This document shows, one piece after another, positions 46,599-58,954 of a stretch of 64,000 nucleotides of DNA; positions within the stretch are counted from its first letter, which is position 1; each line of letters opens with the position of its first letter. Position numbers and translations under genes: made by a program. The notes beneath the pieces are model-generated. The model saw only the letters and a list, made by a program, of their open reading frames with translations. It had not been told where the DNA came from and made no database searches. This DNA is from Stutzerimonas stutzeri SDM-LAC (lineage in GTDB: Bacteria; Pseudomonadota; Gammaproteobacteria; Pseudomonadales; Pseudomonadaceae): positions 145,517-209,516 of the forward strand of contig NZ_AGSX01000043.1 in NCBI RefSeq assembly GCF_000235745.1. Direction: 5' to 3'.

Positions 46599-48434
46599 AT
46601 GTCGATACGTGGACGCATGCCAGATCATCAACCCAGCGCTAGCCAATCTTCCAGCCTGAAGATCTACCTCCGCTTGCTCGGCTACGTAAGGCCTTACGTC
46701 GGCCTCTTCATGCTAAGCCTTCTCGGCTTCCTCATTTTCGCCTCCACTCAGCCAATGTTGGGCTACATACTGAAGTTCTTTGTCGATGGGCTGAACAACC
46801 CTGACGCCAGTTTTTTTGCCCAGGTGCCCCATCTGAACGAACTGGAGTGGCTGGCTGGGCTGAAGCTGCTGCAGGCGGTGCCGTTGCTGATCGTACTCAT
46901 TGCACTGCTGCAGGGTATTGGCTCGTTTCTCGGCAACTATTTCCTGGCCCGTGTCTCGCTGGGCTTGGTTCATGATCTGCGTGTGGCGCTGTTCAACAAC
47001 ATGCTGACGCTGCCCAATCGCTACTTCGACTGCCATAACTCCGGTCACCTGATCTCGCGTATCACCTACAACGTGACCATGGTTACCGGTGCCGCAACGG
47101 ATGCGATCAAGGTGGTGGTGCGTGAAGGCATGACGGTGATTTTCCTGTTCGCTACGTTGCTTTGGATGAACTGGAAACTGACCCTGGTGATGGTGGCTAT
47201 TCTGCCGGTCATTGGCGTGATGGTATCCAGTGCCAGCAAGAAATTCCGCAAGCAGAGCAAGAAGATCCAGGTCGCAATGGGCGACGTCACCCACGTGGCA
47301 TCCGAGACCATCCAGGGTTATCGTGTTGTGCGCAGCTTCGGTGGTGAGGCCTACGAACAGACTCGTTTTCTGGCGTCCAGCACTGATAACACCGCCAAGC
47401 AGCTGCGCATGGTCAAGACCAATGCGGTCTATACGCCTAGCCTGCAGCTGGTGATTTATACCGCGATGGCGCTGTTGATGTTTCTTGTGCTGCTGCTGCG
47501 CGGAGATGCTTCAGCGGGCGATCTTGTAGCTTACATTACTCTGGCGGGCCTGCTGCCCAAGCCGATTCGCCAGCTTTCGGAGGTCAGTTCGACGATTCAG
47601 AAGGGCGTGGCAGGCGCGGAGAGCATCTTCGAGCAGCTGGACGAAGCTCCGGAAGTGGATGCCGGCACGGTGGAGCGTGACAAGGTCAGCGGCCGGCTGG
47701 AGGTGCGTGATCTTGGCTTCATCTATCCGGGCACTGAAAAACAGGTGTTGCACGATATCAACTTCACGGTCGAGCCGGGGCAGATGGTGGCGCTGGTCGG
47801 CCGTTCGGGTAGCGGCAAGTCGACGCTGGCGAACCTGATCCCTCGTTTCTACCAGCATGACCAAGGACAGGTGCTGCTGGATGGCGTCGATATCGTGGAC
47901 TACAGATTGCGAAACCTGCGTCGACACATTGCGCTGGTCACGCAGCAGGTCACGCTGTTCAACGACACGGTTGCCAATAACATCGCCTATGGCGATCTGG
48001 CCGGTGCGCCGCTGGAAGATATCCAGCGCGCCGCCCGCGATGCCTACGCCGAGGAGTTCATCCAGCAGATGCCTGAGGGTTACCAGACGCCTGTCGGAGA
48101 GAACGGCGTTCTGCTGTCAGGCGGTCAACGCCAACGTCTGGCGATCGCACGCGCACTGTTGAAGAATGCGCCAGTGCTGATTCTGGATGAGGCGACCTCA
48201 GCCTTGGATACCGAGTCCGAGCGCCATATCCAGGGTGCGCTGGATCATGCCATGGCGGGGCGCACCACGCTGGTCATCGCTCACCGTCTGAGCACCATCG
48301 AGAAGGCCGATCTTATTCTCGTGATGGAGCAAGGCCTCATCGTCGAGCGCGGTTCCCATGCCGAACTGATCGCGGCGAACGGAGCCTACGCCAGCCTGCA
48401 TGCCAAGCAATTCAAGGATGATGACGAAGCCTGA
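46599..48434 (+). CDS. msbA: Lipid A-core flippase MsbA
   Basis: A 611-residue ABC exporter half-transporter that flips lipid A-core across the inner membrane. Six membrane helices occupy about residues 25-320. The nucleotide-binding domain has GRSGSGKST (Walker A, about residue 400), LSGGQRQR (signature) and [12 protein letters not shown] (Walker B). The start is either ATG 46599 or ATG 46617; the second has GGAC upstream and gives [10 protein letters not shown]. It is followed by hldE, as in P. aeruginosa (PA4997-PA4996). Confidence 0.96.
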   Translation: MSIRGRMPDHQPSASQSSSLKIYLRLLGYVRPYVGLFMLSLLGFLIFASTQPMLGYILKFFVDGLNNPDASFFAQVPHLNELEWLAGLKLLQAVPLLIVLIALLQGIGSFLGNYFLARVSLGLVHDLRVALFNNMLTLPNRYFDCHNSGHLISRITYNVTMVTGAATDAIKVVVREGMTVIFLFATLLWMNWKLTLVMVAILPVIGVMVSSASKKFRKQSKKIQVAMGDVTHVASETIQGYRVVRSFGGEAYEQTRFLASSTDNTAKQLRMVKTNAVYTPSLQLVIYTAMALLMFLVLLLRGDASAGDLVAYITLAGLLPKPIRQLSEVSSTIQKGVAGAESIFEQLDEAPEVDAGTVERDKVSGRLEVRDLGFIYPGTEKQVLHDINFTVEPGQMVALVGRSGSGKSTLANLIPRFYQHDQGQVLLDGVDIVDYRLRNLRRHIALVTQQVTLFNDTVANNIAYGDLAGAPLEDIQRAARDAYAEEFIQQMPEGYQTPVGENGVLLSGGQRQRLAIARALLKNAPVLILDEATSALDTESERHIQGALDHAMAGRTTLVIAHRLSTIEKADLILVMEQGLIVERGSHAELIAANGAYASLHAKQFKDDDEA

Positions 48435-48544
48435 CTGATGTGATGGTGCCTCACGGCGAGCAATCGCTGACCGCAGACTTGAATGAACCGGCCCGCTTCA
48501 TGCTGGTATTCTTTGCACCGTTTTTTTCCTTACCCGGAGCTCTG

Positions 48545-49966
48545 ATGAAACTCACCATGCCCCGTTTCGACCAAGCCTCCGTTCTGGTGGTTGGCGACGT
48601 TATGCTCGATCGTTACTGGCATGGCGGCACCTCGCGGATATCGCCGGAAGCGCCGGTGCCGGTGGTCAAGGTCGAGCAAGTAGAGGACCGGCCGGGTGGC
48701 GCCGCCAACGTGGCGCTGAACATCGCTGCGCTGGGTGCGCCTGCTGCTTTGGTTGGCGTTACTGGAGTTGACGAAGCGCGGCAGAGCCTGACTGACAGCC
48801 TCGCTGCGGCCGGCGTGAAGACGCATTTCCAGTCCATCGAGCATCAGCCGACGATCATCAAGCTCAGGGTCATGAGTCGCCATCAGCAGCTGCTGCGCAT
48901 GGACTTCGAGGAACCGTTCGAAACCGATCCGGCCGCCTTGCTTGCGCAGGTCGAATCGTTGCTCAGCGGCGTCAAGGTGCTGATCCTTTCCGACTATGGG
49001 AAGGGCGCGCTGCGTAATCATCAGGCGTTGATCCAGCTCGCGCGCAAGCGGAATGTACCGGTGCTGGCTGATCCCAAGGGCAAGGATTTCGAAATCTACC
49101 GCGGCGCTTCGGTGATTACGCCGAATCTCGGTGAGTTCGAGGCCATCGTCGGCCACTGCGCAGACGAAGCCGAGCTGGTCGCCAAGGGCGCAGAGCTGAT
49201 GCACGATCTCGAACTCGGCGCCTTGTTGGTGACGCGCGGCGAACATGGGATGACCCTGCTGCGCCCCGGTCATTCGGCGCTGCATCTGCCGGCGCGTGCG
49301 CGTGAAGTGTTCGACGTGACCGGCGCGGGCGACACCGTTATCTCAACCTTGGCGGCGGCCATTGCTGCTGGAGAGGAGCTGCCGCAAGCGGTGGCGCTGG
49401 CCAACCTGGCCGCGGGTATTGTTGTCGGCAAGCTGGGCACTGCCTGTATCAGCGCACCGGAACTGCGTCGCGCCGTGCAGCGCGAGGAGGGTTCCGAGCG
49501 CGGGGTGATGACGCTCGAACAGCTGCTCACCGCGATAGAAGATGCCCGTGCCGAAGGTGAGAAGATCGTCTTCACCAACGGCTGTTTCGACATCCTGCAC
49601 GCCGGGCATGTGACCTATCTGGAGCAGGCCCGCGCCCAAGGTGACCGATTGATCGTGGCGGTCAATGACGACGGTTCGGTGAGCCGTCTGAAAGGTCCAG
49701 GTCGGCCAATCAACTCGGTCGATCGGCGCATGGCGGTGCTGGCTGGGCTCGGTGCGGTCGATTGGGTCGTCTGCTTTGCTGAAGATACGCCGGAGAATTT
49801 GCTTGCCGAGGTCAAGCCGGATGTACTGGTGAAGGGCGGCGACTACGGTGTCGATCAGGTTGTAGGGGCCGATCTGGTGACCGCCTATGGCGGCGAGGTC
49901 AAGGTGTTGGGGTTGGTCGAGAACAGCTCTACCACCGCCATCGTAGAGAAAATTCGCAAGCGATAA
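48545..49966 (+). CDS. hldE: Bifunctional heptose-7-phosphate kinase/heptose-1-phosphate adenylyltransferase HldE
   Basis: A 473-residue enzyme that makes ADP-heptose precursor for WaaC and WaaF. The N-terminal ribokinase-type domain contains [17 protein letters not shown] and the catalytic [10 protein letters not shown]. The C-terminal nucleotidyltransferase domain starts with [19 protein letters not shown] near residue 345. ATG 48545 has CGGAG five to nine bases upstream; the frame is open 35 codons further up. It follows msbA by 110 bases. Confidence 0.96.
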   Translation: MKLTMPRFDQASVLVVGDVMLDRYWHGGTSRISPEAPVPVVKVEQVEDRPGGAANVALNIAALGAPAALVGVTGVDEARQSLTDSLAAAGVKTHFQSIEHQPTIIKLRVMSRHQQLLRMDFEEPFETDPAALLAQVESLLSGVKVLILSDYGKGALRNHQALIQLARKRNVPVLADPKGKDFEIYRGASVITPNLGEFEAIVGHCADEAELVAKGAELMHDLELGALLVTRGEHGMTLLRPGHSALHLPARAREVFDVTGAGDTVISTLAAAIAAGEELPQAVALANLAAGIVVGKLGTACISAPELRRAVQREEGSERGVMTLEQLLTAIEDARAEGEKIVFTNGCFDILHAGHVTYLEQARAQGDRLIVAVNDDGSVSRLKGPGRPINSVDRRMAVLAGLGAVDWVVCFAEDTPENLLAEVKPDVLVKGGDYGVDQVVGADLVTAYGGEVKVLGLVENSSTTAIVEKIRKR

Positions 49967-49974
49967 GCGTAGCC

Positions 49975-50002
49975 GCTGCCCAGCTGACCTCGGCTGGGCA
50001 GC
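49975..50002. terminator. Long hairpin between convergent hldE and the PA4993-like gene
   Basis: GCTGCCCAGC (49975-49984) and GCTGGGCAGC (49993-50002) form a perfect 10-bp stem with an 8-base loop. There is no T-run on either side, so it is probably a bidirectional transcript end assisted by Rho, or a 3' stabiliser. Confidence 0.6.
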
Positions 50003-50017
50003 CCCCTCCGGCTCAAC

Positions 50018-50905
50018 TCAACCGGATGCCGCTACGGCGATGGTCTTGATCCAGTCGCGCCAGGTAATGCGCTCTTCTCGCACCACCCAGGCATCCTGAC
50101 CCGCAAAGCTCTCCGAAAGCCAGACCCCACGGGTGCTGGCCGCAACGGGCTGGCCTTTGCGCAAGGTGAACAACGCGGCGGTCGGGCGGCCTTGCAGCAG
50201 CGGGACCAGATAGAGGTCGGGTCTGCTGCGGGACAGTTCAGCGACGAGCTTGCCGTCTTCCATGCGTTCATCAACATGGAACAGGCTGAGCTCTCGGGTC
50301 TCCTTCGGCAATTCGAGGCGCATGTCGTACACCAGCTGCAGTGAAGCTGTGGGCAGATGAACATAGGCTCGCGGGCGCTCCATCAAGGTCATCTGGCCGC
50401 ACTGAACCGGTCTCGCCGAGCCGGAAAGCGAGGCCAGGTTGAAATGCACGGCCTCGCGATAGCGCAAGCTGCCCTGATAGGGAGCCGGTAGCCATGTGTC
50501 CCCGAAGCGCCCGGCGAGCCAGCCCTCAGGCGTTTCCAGCAAACATTCTTCAGCAACTTCCTGAATCGCGGTGAGCAGAGGGAGGCTGAGCTCATGGGCC
50601 GGGACATAGCCGGAAATCAGCTTGAGTACCACGTCGCCGCGATCCTGGCGCTGCTGGCGCACCAGTGCCCAGTACTCCTGGCCCTGCCAGCAGAGCGTCA
50701 GGCGTACGGAGACACCTAGATTGGCCAGCTCGATGTTGAAGCGACTTGGATCTTCGACCGCAACAGGGCGGCGGCGCTCGAGCATTTCACTGAAGTTCAG
50801 CGGGCGGCCGAGACTCTGGTAGCGCAGGCTTTCCGGACTGGCTTCGACGCTAAGCGGCAGCGTCTTGAAGGCGGTCGGGTTCTTGCGGATCAGTACACGC
50901 GGCAT
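50018..50905 (-). CDS. Conserved hypothetical protein with a Nudix-box-like segment
   Basis: A 295-residue protein with no assigned function; P. aeruginosa appears to have a homologue at this place (PA4993). The middle part reads SGYVPAHELSLPLLTAIQEV then AEECLLE, which resembles a Nudix box (Gx5Ex7REuxEExGu) with a two-residue insertion and Gln for Arg. If real, pyrophosphatase activity would be doubtful. ATG 50905 has AGGAGG seven bases upstream and is preferred over ATG 50941. It is the last gene of a leftward unit after the aldo/keto reductase gene. Confidence 0.78.
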   Translation of the reverse strand: MPRVLIRKNPTAFKTLPLSVEASPESLRYQSLGRPLNFSEMLERRRPVAVEDPSRFNIELANLGVSVRLTLCWQGQEYWALVRQQRQDRGDVVLKLISGYVPAHELSLPLLTAIQEVAEECLLETPEGWLAGRFGDTWLPAPYQGSLRYREAVHFNLASLSGSARPVQCGQMTLMERPRAYVHLPTASLQLVYDMRLELPKETRELSLFHVDERMEDGKLVAELSRSRPDLYLVPLLQGRPTAALFTLRKGQPVAASTRGVWLSESFAGQDAWVVREERITWRDWIKTIAVAASG

Positions 50906-50941
50906 TCGGCTCCTCCTGACAGTCGGCGGCCGTCTGGCCAT

Positions 50942-51754
50942 TTATTGTTGTTGGGATAAAACGGATGCGGCGGTACGTACGTTAGCTGACAAGTGTTGCG
51001 GGTTGATGGTGCCAATGATGGCCGCGCCGACGCCGGGGTGACTGAACAACAGTTCGAAGCTGAGCCGTACGGGGTCTTGATCCGGCGTCAGGCAAACATG
51101 GCCGCTGGCAAGCGCCTTCTTGACCAGGATGCCCTTGGCGTGTGCCTGAGCGTAGTCGAGCACTGGCCGCTCGGCCTGCTCGTTGAGGTTGTAGGTCACC
51201 ATCGCACAGTCTCCCTGCTCTAGGGCGAAAAGGCCCCCTTCGACGGTTTTACCGGACAGGCCATAGCCCAGAATCTTGCCCTCGCGCTTGAGCTCGGCAA
51301 GGGTTTCGTAAACGCCGCTGTGCTGGAGGATTTCCAGATCGCGCCCGTCCGAATGCACCAGCACCAGTTCGATACGGTCGGTCTTCAGCCGCTGGAGGCT
51401 GCGCTCCACGGAGAATCGCGTATGAGCCGGCGAGAAATCGAAGTGCGATTGGCCGTCGATGAACTCCTCGCCAACCTTGCTAACCACCACCCAATGGTCG
51501 CGCTGGCCCTGCAACAGCGGGCCCAGGCGCTCTTCGCTGACACCGTAGGCGGGCGCTGTGTCGATCAGGTTGATGCCGAGATTCCGCGCCAAATCAAGCA
51601 AGTGGCGCGCCTGTGCATCGTCGGGAATACGAAAGCCGTTGGGGTACTTCACGCCCTGATCTCGACCCAGCTTGACCGTGCCCAGGCCCAATGGCGATAC
51701 ATTCAAGCCGGTACTGCCCAATGAGCGATGCAAGGCGTGAAGGGTCGTTTCCAT
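50942..51754 (-). CDS. Aldo/keto reductase
   Basis: A 270-residue NADPH-dependent (beta/alpha)8-barrel oxidoreductase. The catalytic tetrad region is present: INLIDTAPAYGVSEERLG (Asp and Tyr), HWVVVSKVG (Lys); the usual catalytic His segment appears as LVLVHSDG. The substrate is not known. Its start codon overlaps the stop of the FAD oxidoreductase gene (ATGA), which suggests a shared pathway. Confidence 0.9.
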   Translation of the reverse strand: METTLHALHRSLGSTGLNVSPLGLGTVKLGRDQGVKYPNGFRIPDDAQARHLLDLARNLGINLIDTAPAYGVSEERLGPLLQGQRDHWVVVSKVGEEFIDGQSHFDFSPAHTRFSVERSLQRLKTDRIELVLVHSDGRDLEILQHSGVYETLAELKREGKILGYGLSGKTVEGGLFALEQGDCAMVTYNLNEQAERPVLDYAQAHAKGILVKKALASGHVCLTPDQDPVRLSFELLFSHPGVGAAIIGTINPQHLSANVRTAASVLSQQQ

Positions 51755-52926
51755 CAGACCAGTCCTTCCCAGAACGGCCCGGTGATAGCGGGGCGTGGCA
51801 GTTCAGGCAGTGGCGTCACTGGTTGCGGTTGGATGCCGTCTCGGCCCAGCGCGGCTTCAACCCGGTCGGCAAAGTCCGGGGACAGCGCCAGTTTGGTTGG
51901 CCAGCCGACGAGCAGGCGGCCCTGTTCTGCAAGGAAAGCGTTGTCCGGCCTGGCCAGCGCGGACTGGGCCGGCTCGGCTCGATCAATGCGCAGCGTCGCC
52001 CATTTTGCTGCCGACAGATCGATCCAGGGCACCAGCTCCGCCAGCTCTTTTTTCGCGGCAGCAATCTGTGCGGCCTCGTCGCGCGCGACCCCGCCTGCTT
52101 CGGCCAGATCGCCGCCCAGGTACCACACCCATTCGCCGTCGGTAGCGGGGTGACTGGTTACCGTGATCCGCGGCTTGGAACCGCCGCCCAGGCAGTGCGC
52201 GTAGAGCGGCTTCAATGTTGGCGCCTTGACGATGACCATGTGCAATGGGCGCTTTTGCATTGCCGGCTGAGCAAGGCCCATCGCGTTCAGCAACTCGGCA
52301 TTGCCCGCGCCAGCAGTCAATACAATGCGTTGAGCGCTGATCGAGCGACCGTCGACGATCAGCCCGGTCAACTCGCCGTTTTCCCTTAGCGGCTCGATTC
52401 GCTCGGCTTTCAGCAGGCCTGCGCCCGACAGATCCGCGAGTCGCTGGATCAGACTGGGCACGTCCAGCACCAGTTCGCTGAGGCGGTAGACTTTGCCTTT
52501 GAAGCGCGGGTCCTGAAGCGCTGGTGGCAAGTCGGCCCCCTTCACCTGACCGACACGGGAGCGGACGGCTTTGCTGGCGAAGAAGCTGGTGAGGTTGCCG
52601 GTCAGGGTGCCTGGCGACCACAGGTAATGTGCATCGGACAAAAGCCGCACGCCGGTCAAATCCAGCTCGCCGCTACCTTCGAGCGCTTCGCGCCAGCGCC
52701 GAGGCATGTCGGCGATGGCTTCCGATGCGCCGGTCAACGCACCGCTCAGTGCGTACTTGGTCCCGCCGTGGATGATGCCCTGCGACTTGACGCTTTGTCC
52801 GCCGCCGAGCACGCCCTTGTCCACCAGCAGCGTCGAATAGCCCAGGCGGCGCAGACGGGCGTTCAGCCACAGACCGGCGACCCCACCGCCTACGATCAGA
52901 ACATCGGTGCTCAGTGACTCGGACAT
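51754..52926 (-). CDS. FAD-dependent oxidoreductase (DAO family)
   Basis: A 390-residue flavoenzyme of the D-amino-acid-oxidase/glycerol-3-phosphate-dehydrogenase fold. The dinucleotide-binding motif VLIVGGGVAGLWLNARLRRL is at the N-terminus; GQSVKSQGIIHGGTKYAL is the conserved FAD-contact region. Substrate unknown. ATG 52926 gives the usual start MSESLSTDVLIVGGG; the longer frame upstream has no ribosome site. It lies 68 bases after the emrE-like gene and overlaps the aldo/keto reductase start, as in P. aeruginosa PA4990-PA4992. Confidence 0.88.
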   Translation of the reverse strand: MSESLSTDVLIVGGGVAGLWLNARLRRLGYSTLLVDKGVLGGGQSVKSQGIIHGGTKYALSGALTGASEAIADMPRRWREALEGSGELDLTGVRLLSDAHYLWSPGTLTGNLTSFFASKAVRSRVGQVKGADLPPALQDPRFKGKVYRLSELVLDVPSLIQRLADLSGAGLLKAERIEPLRENGELTGLIVDGRSISAQRIVLTAGAGNAELLNAMGLAQPAMQKRPLHMVIVKAPTLKPLYAHCLGGGSKPRITVTSHPATDGEWVWYLGGDLAEAGGVARDEAAQIAAAKKELAELVPWIDLSAAKWATLRIDRAEPAQSALARPDNAFLAEQGRLLVGWPTKLALSPDFADRVEAALGRDGIQPQPVTPLPELPRPAITGPFWEGLV

Positions 52927-52994
52927 GGACGGGCCTCGTAGAGAAATCAGGCGCGCAGTATAACCGCTCACCCCTGAACATCAGCGGATACGGC

Positions 52995-53327
52995 TCAGTG
53001 TCCGCTGCTGCCGGAAAACAACTGGATGACCACCACGCCGGCGACGATCAGCGCCATGCCGAGTACCGCCGGAAGGTCGAGCTTCTGCTGATAGATCACC
53101 GCTGCGGCGATGCTTACCAGGACGATGCCAAGGCCTGCCCAGATGGCGTAGGCAATGCCCACCGGAATGCTTTTGACCACCAGCGCGAGCATCCAAAACG
53201 ACAGGCTGTAGCCCGCGATCACCAGAAACAGCGGAAGTGGGCGACTGAAGCCGGCCAGCGATTTCATGGATGTGGTGGCGATCACCTCTGCGGTAATGGC
53301 GATGGCGAGATAGATATAGCCAGTCAT
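52995..53327 (-). CDS. emrE: SMR-family multidrug efflux pump EmrE
   Basis: A 110-residue inner-membrane protein with four helices. The essential membrane glutamate is in AIAITAEVIATTSMKSLAGF (Glu14). YAIWAGLGIVLV and GMALIVAGVVVIQLFS are the other SMR signatures. It works as an antiparallel dimer that exchanges protons for quaternary cations. It closely resembles the P. aeruginosa EmrE (PA4990), from memory. It is divergent from waaA. Confidence 0.92.
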   Translation of the reverse strand: MTGYIYLAIAITAEVIATTSMKSLAGFSRPLPLFLVIAGYSLSFWMLALVVKSIPVGIAYAIWAGLGIVLVSIAAAVIYQQKLDLPAVLGMALIVAGVVVIQLFSGSSGH

Positions 53328-53471
53328 ATGAACTCCGGTTGCATGAGGAGCAGATCAGTGCTGCGCTCATTCGGCTCCCCCGGTGCGGACAAGTTCGGCG
53401 CAATGCTGCCGGATGCAGCGCCGTGCTTCGCTGTGGCCGTTGTGTCCGCCGCTTTGCTAAGCTCCGCGCCC

Positions 53472-54743
53472 ATGAATCGTGCCCTCTATACAGTACTGTT
53501 CCATCTCGCTTTGCCTCTGGTGGTTGCTCGTCTGTTCTGGCGCGCCCGTCGGGCCCCGGCTTATCGGTCGCGTATCGGTGAGCGCTTCGCTATCGGTCTG
53601 CCGGACTTCCAGCCTGGCGGCATCTGGGTGCATGCGGTGTCGGTCGGCGAAAGCATCGCCGCGGCGCCGATGATTCGCGCGCTCAGGGAGCGTTATCCGC
53701 AGTTGCCGATCACCGTGACCTGCATGACTCCGACCGGCTCCGAGCGGATCAAGGCGCTGTTTGGCGATACGGTGCAGCATTGCTATCTGCCTTACGACCT
53801 GCCGTGGTCAGCGGCGCGCTTTCTTGAACGCTTGCAGCCGAAGCTGGCGGTGGTGATGGAAACCGAGCTATGGCCGAACCATATTCATCAATGTGCGCAG
53901 CGGGGCATCCCTGTGGCGCTGGCCAATGCGCGCTTATCCGAGCGCTCGGCGCGTGGCTATGCACGCTTCGCCCGGCTGACCGCGCCGATGCTGGCCGAAC
54001 TAAGCCTGATCGCTGCGCAGACCAGCGCCGAGGCTGCGCGCTTTCTACAGCTCGGGGCGCGTGAGGCCAGTGTGCAGGTTACCGGCTCGATCAAATTCGA
54101 CCTGACCATTGATCCGGCGTTGCCGGCGCGCGCCTCGCAGCTCCGTCAACAGTGGGGCGCTGTGTCGCGGCCAATCTGGATCGGCGCCAGCACTCATACC
54201 GGTGAAGACGAAATTCTGCTTGCGGCGCATCGGCTGATCCTGGATCAACAGCCCAATGCGTTGTTGATCCTCGTGCCGCGCCACCCGGAACGCTTCGGCT
54301 CGGTGTATGAGCTGTGCAGCAAACAGGGTTTCAGCACGGTTCGCCGATCCATTGCAGAACCGCCGCAGGCCGAGACTCAAGTGCTGCTTGGCGACACCAT
54401 GGGCGAGTTGCTGTTTCTGTTTGCATTGGCTGATGTCGCGTTTGTCGGCGGCAGCCTGGTGCCGACGGGCGGGCACAACCTGCTCGAACCCGCTGCGTTG
54501 GGTAAGCCGGTCGTGACAGGGCCGCACGTATTCAACTTTCTCGATATCGCCGCACAGCTCCGCGATGCCGGTGCGCTCGTTGAAATCGGCAGCGCGCCTG
54601 AGCTGGCGTCGGCAATTGAGGGGTTCTGGAGCGACCCCGAGCGCGCCGGGCGCGCGCGCGATGCAGGCTTGACGGTGCTGAAAAACAATCAGGGCGCGCT
54701 GGGGCGGTTGTTGGCAGGGCTGGATCAGCTGCTCCAACGCTAA
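53472..54743 (+). CDS. waaA: Kdo transferase WaaA
   Basis: A 423-residue GT30 enzyme that adds Kdo residues to lipid IVA on the inner membrane. The N-terminal segment LYTVLFHLALPLVVARLFW is the membrane anchor. WVHAVSVGESIAAAPMI carries the catalytic glutamate. GASTHTGEDEIL and PTGGHNLLEPAALGKPVVTG form the CMP-Kdo site. ATG 53472 is used because the protein family begins MNRALYT; the open frame extends far upstream by chance over the divergent emrE gene. It ends convergently with the TolC-family gene. Confidence 0.95.
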   Translation: MNRALYTVLFHLALPLVVARLFWRARRAPAYRSRIGERFAIGLPDFQPGGIWVHAVSVGESIAAAPMIRALRERYPQLPITVTCMTPTGSERIKALFGDTVQHCYLPYDLPWSAARFLERLQPKLAVVMETELWPNHIHQCAQRGIPVALANARLSERSARGYARFARLTAPMLAELSLIAAQTSAEAARFLQLGAREASVQVTGSIKFDLTIDPALPARASQLRQQWGAVSRPIWIGASTHTGEDEILLAAHRLILDQQPNALLILVPRHPERFGSVYELCSKQGFSTVRRSIAEPPQAETQVLLGDTMGELLFLFALADVAFVGGSLVPTGGHNLLEPAALGKPVVTGPHVFNFLDIAAQLRDAGALVEIGSAPELASAIEGFWSDPERAGRARDAGLTVLKNNQGALGRLLAGLDQLLQR

Positions 54744-54833
54744 GGCGCGTCCCGCGCCAAAGCGCTGGGTTGCAACCATGCCGCTCCTAGACTTGTACTG
54801 AGGGTGCGTCGCATGCCTGCCGCGCCGCCGCTG

Positions 54834-56285
54834 CTACTCGATACGCACCGGGCGGGCGAAATTCTCGGACAGGTCCGGCGGCAGGAAATCAGTGTCCGGG
54901 TCGTAGTCCGTTTTCAGATAGCGCTGCAGATCTTCCAAGTCACCGGGGTTGAGTGTGCCAGCGGCCTGTTTCAGGCGCAGGCTGTCGATGATGTAGTCGT
55001 AGCGGGCATTGTTGTAGTCGCGCACGGAAGCGAACAGGCGCCGCTGCGTGTCGAGCACGTCGACAATGTTACGTGTACCGACCTGGTAGCCGATATCGGT
55101 GGCTTCCAGGGCGCTCTGGTTGGAAACGATCGATTGCCGCCGTGCCTGCACTTGCTCCACATCGGTGTTCACCGCCCGATAAAGGTTGCGGGTGGTCTCG
55201 ACCACCTGGCGCCGCAAGCTTTCGCGCTGTTGCTCGGTCTGGGTCAACTGGTGGAAAGCTTCGCGGCGCCGGGAGCTGATCAGCCCGCCGCTGTACAGCG
55301 GAATGTTCAGCTGCAAGCCGATGCTGCGCTGCTCGACATCACCGGTGTAGCGAGGGATACCGGTCACCGCTTCGCTACCTGTATTGGTGAACCCCAAGCT
55401 GTCGTTGTCGCCCTTGCTGTAACGCGCCACGGCGTCGAGTGTTGGTGCATGACCCGAACGGCGCTGGCGTAGGGTTTCCTCTGCGGCGTTGACGGCCTGG
55501 TTGCTGGCCAGCAGGTCGAGGTTCTGTTGCGTGGCGGTGTTGACCCAGGCACTCGCGTCGTTGGGGATGGGTGGCAGCACCGGCAAGCTGTGCTCGATGC
55601 CTTCCAGCGCCAAATATTCGCGGTTGGTCAGGGTAAACAGCGCCTGGAATGCATCGTCCACCTGCCGCTGTGTGAGCAGTCGGTTGGCGCGCGCGGTATC
55701 GAAGCCCGCCTGGGCTTCGAGTACATCGGTACGGTCAGACAGGCCCACTTCGAAGCGCTCATTGGCTTGATCCAGCTGACGCTGAAACGCCGCCTCCTCG
55801 GCCTTGGCCGCGGCGAGATTGTCCTGGGCGCGTAATACGGAAAAGTAGGCTTGCGCGGTGAGGCGAATCAGATCCTGTTCGGCAATCGAATATTCCAGCG
55901 CGGCCTGTTCGCTGATGGCCTCGGCTGCCTGTAGCTGAAACCAACGTTCAGGGCGGAAGATCGGCTGGCTGAGGGTCGCCTGGTAGACAGTGCCACTGCG
56001 CGACAGTGAGCGCGACCCCATGGATGTATCGACGTCGGTGCGCGTATTGCTGAGCTCCGCTCCGCCGCTGAGGTTCGGTAACAGGCCGGCACGCGCCTGC
56101 GGCACGACCTCTTGAATCGCCTGGAACTGAGCGCGCGCCGCCGCGAGGTCGGCGTTGTTTTCGACGGCCTGCCGGTAGACGCTGACCAGGTCGGTTCGAG
56201 CGGAAAGCGGAGGCGCTGTCTGAGCCCAGGTCAGCCCGGACGAGGCGGCGGTCACGGCGAGTGCCAACGTGAGTCTGCGCAGCAT
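54834..56285 (-). CDS. TolC-family outer membrane channel protein (OpmH-like)
   Basis: A 483-residue outer membrane efflux protein, the exit duct of type I secretion and RND or MFS pumps. Signal peptide MLRRLTLALAVTAASSGLTW then AQ. The two repeated halves have the typical helical patterns; PIYRPER-like (QPIFRPERW) and NIPLYSGG mark the beta-strand segments of each half. P. aeruginosa has a TolC homologue (OpmH, PA4974) directly before thiC, the same order as here. ATG 56285 is preferred over 56318 because CAGGGA lies upstream and the signal peptide begins there. Confidence 0.9.
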   Translation of the reverse strand: MLRRLTLALAVTAASSGLTWAQTAPPLSARTDLVSVYRQAVENNADLAAARAQFQAIQEVVPQARAGLLPNLSGGAELSNTRTDVDTSMGSRSLSRSGTVYQATLSQPIFRPERWFQLQAAEAISEQAALEYSIAEQDLIRLTAQAYFSVLRAQDNLAAAKAEEAAFQRQLDQANERFEVGLSDRTDVLEAQAGFDTARANRLLTQRQVDDAFQALFTLTNREYLALEGIEHSLPVLPPIPNDASAWVNTATQQNLDLLASNQAVNAAEETLRQRRSGHAPTLDAVARYSKGDNDSLGFTNTGSEAVTGIPRYTGDVEQRSIGLQLNIPLYSGGLISSRRREAFHQLTQTEQQRESLRRQVVETTRNLYRAVNTDVEQVQARRQSIVSNQSALEATDIGYQVGTRNIVDVLDTQRRLFASVRDYNNARYDYIIDSLRLKQAAGTLNPGDLEDLQRYLKTDYDPDTDFLPPDLSENFARPVRIE

Positions 56286-56484
56286 GTGCGTCTTTCCCTG
56301 AAGCGAAGTGATGGGCAAGGCTATGCGCGGTCATGCGGTCGGTCAAGGCGCTTGAACAGGGCGTTCGGGACCTTTGTCGGTCGGGATGCAGCAGCAGGCT
56401 GGCCGGGCATGAATGTGACCCGTCAGTCGCGCATGGCGCTGTCGGCATGGTATTCCCAAGCAGTCTTGATTAGACTCGGCCCCG

Positions 56485-58572
<2,088 letters not shown>

Positions 58573-58581
58573 TGATGATTC

Positions 58582-58946
58582 CGTAGAGTGGCTGTCGCTT
58601 TTCACATCCACCGCATGACGCCTTCGTTCGGTGGATCGGTGAAGCGTGATCCACCCTACGGAGGTCGTGGTTTTGTAACCGCAGGGCGGCGCATCCCGCC
58701 GAAGCTCCGTAGATCCGCAGGATGGAATCGCCAGGAGGCGCTTCCGTCGTTTACCGCGCGATGAAGGATGCTTGATGCGGCGCGGCGGATGGCGTCGGGG
58801 CGACCGAGGGGCGGCGGGTTTGCCGCGTATCCTCGGATTACCTTCGGCTAATCCAAGCTACAAAACCGCAGCCTCGTAGGGTGGATGTCGTTTTTACATC
58901 CACCGTGACGCTGTTCGGTGGATCGATAAAGCGACATCCGCTCTAC
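58582..58946. repeat. Two copies of a short terminal-inverted-repeat element with GC-rich repeat filler
   Basis: Copy 1 (58582-58663) begins CGTAGAGTGG and ends CCACCCTACG. Copy 2 (58875-58946) begins CGTAGGGTGGATGTCG and ends CGACATCCGCTCTAC. Both have internal ACATCCACCG...CGGTGGATCG, so each folds on itself like a small MITE. Between them (58664-58874) there are further repeat-like pieces (GGATTACCTTCGGCTAATCC near 58835) and no gene. Confidence 0.75.
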
Positions 58947-58954
58947 ATGGCGGC

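Noticed and set aside
52914-53471. Upstream extension of waaA by 186 codons
   Set aside because: It overlaps the divergent emrE gene, and WaaA proteins begin with the MNRALYT-like membrane anchor at 53472.
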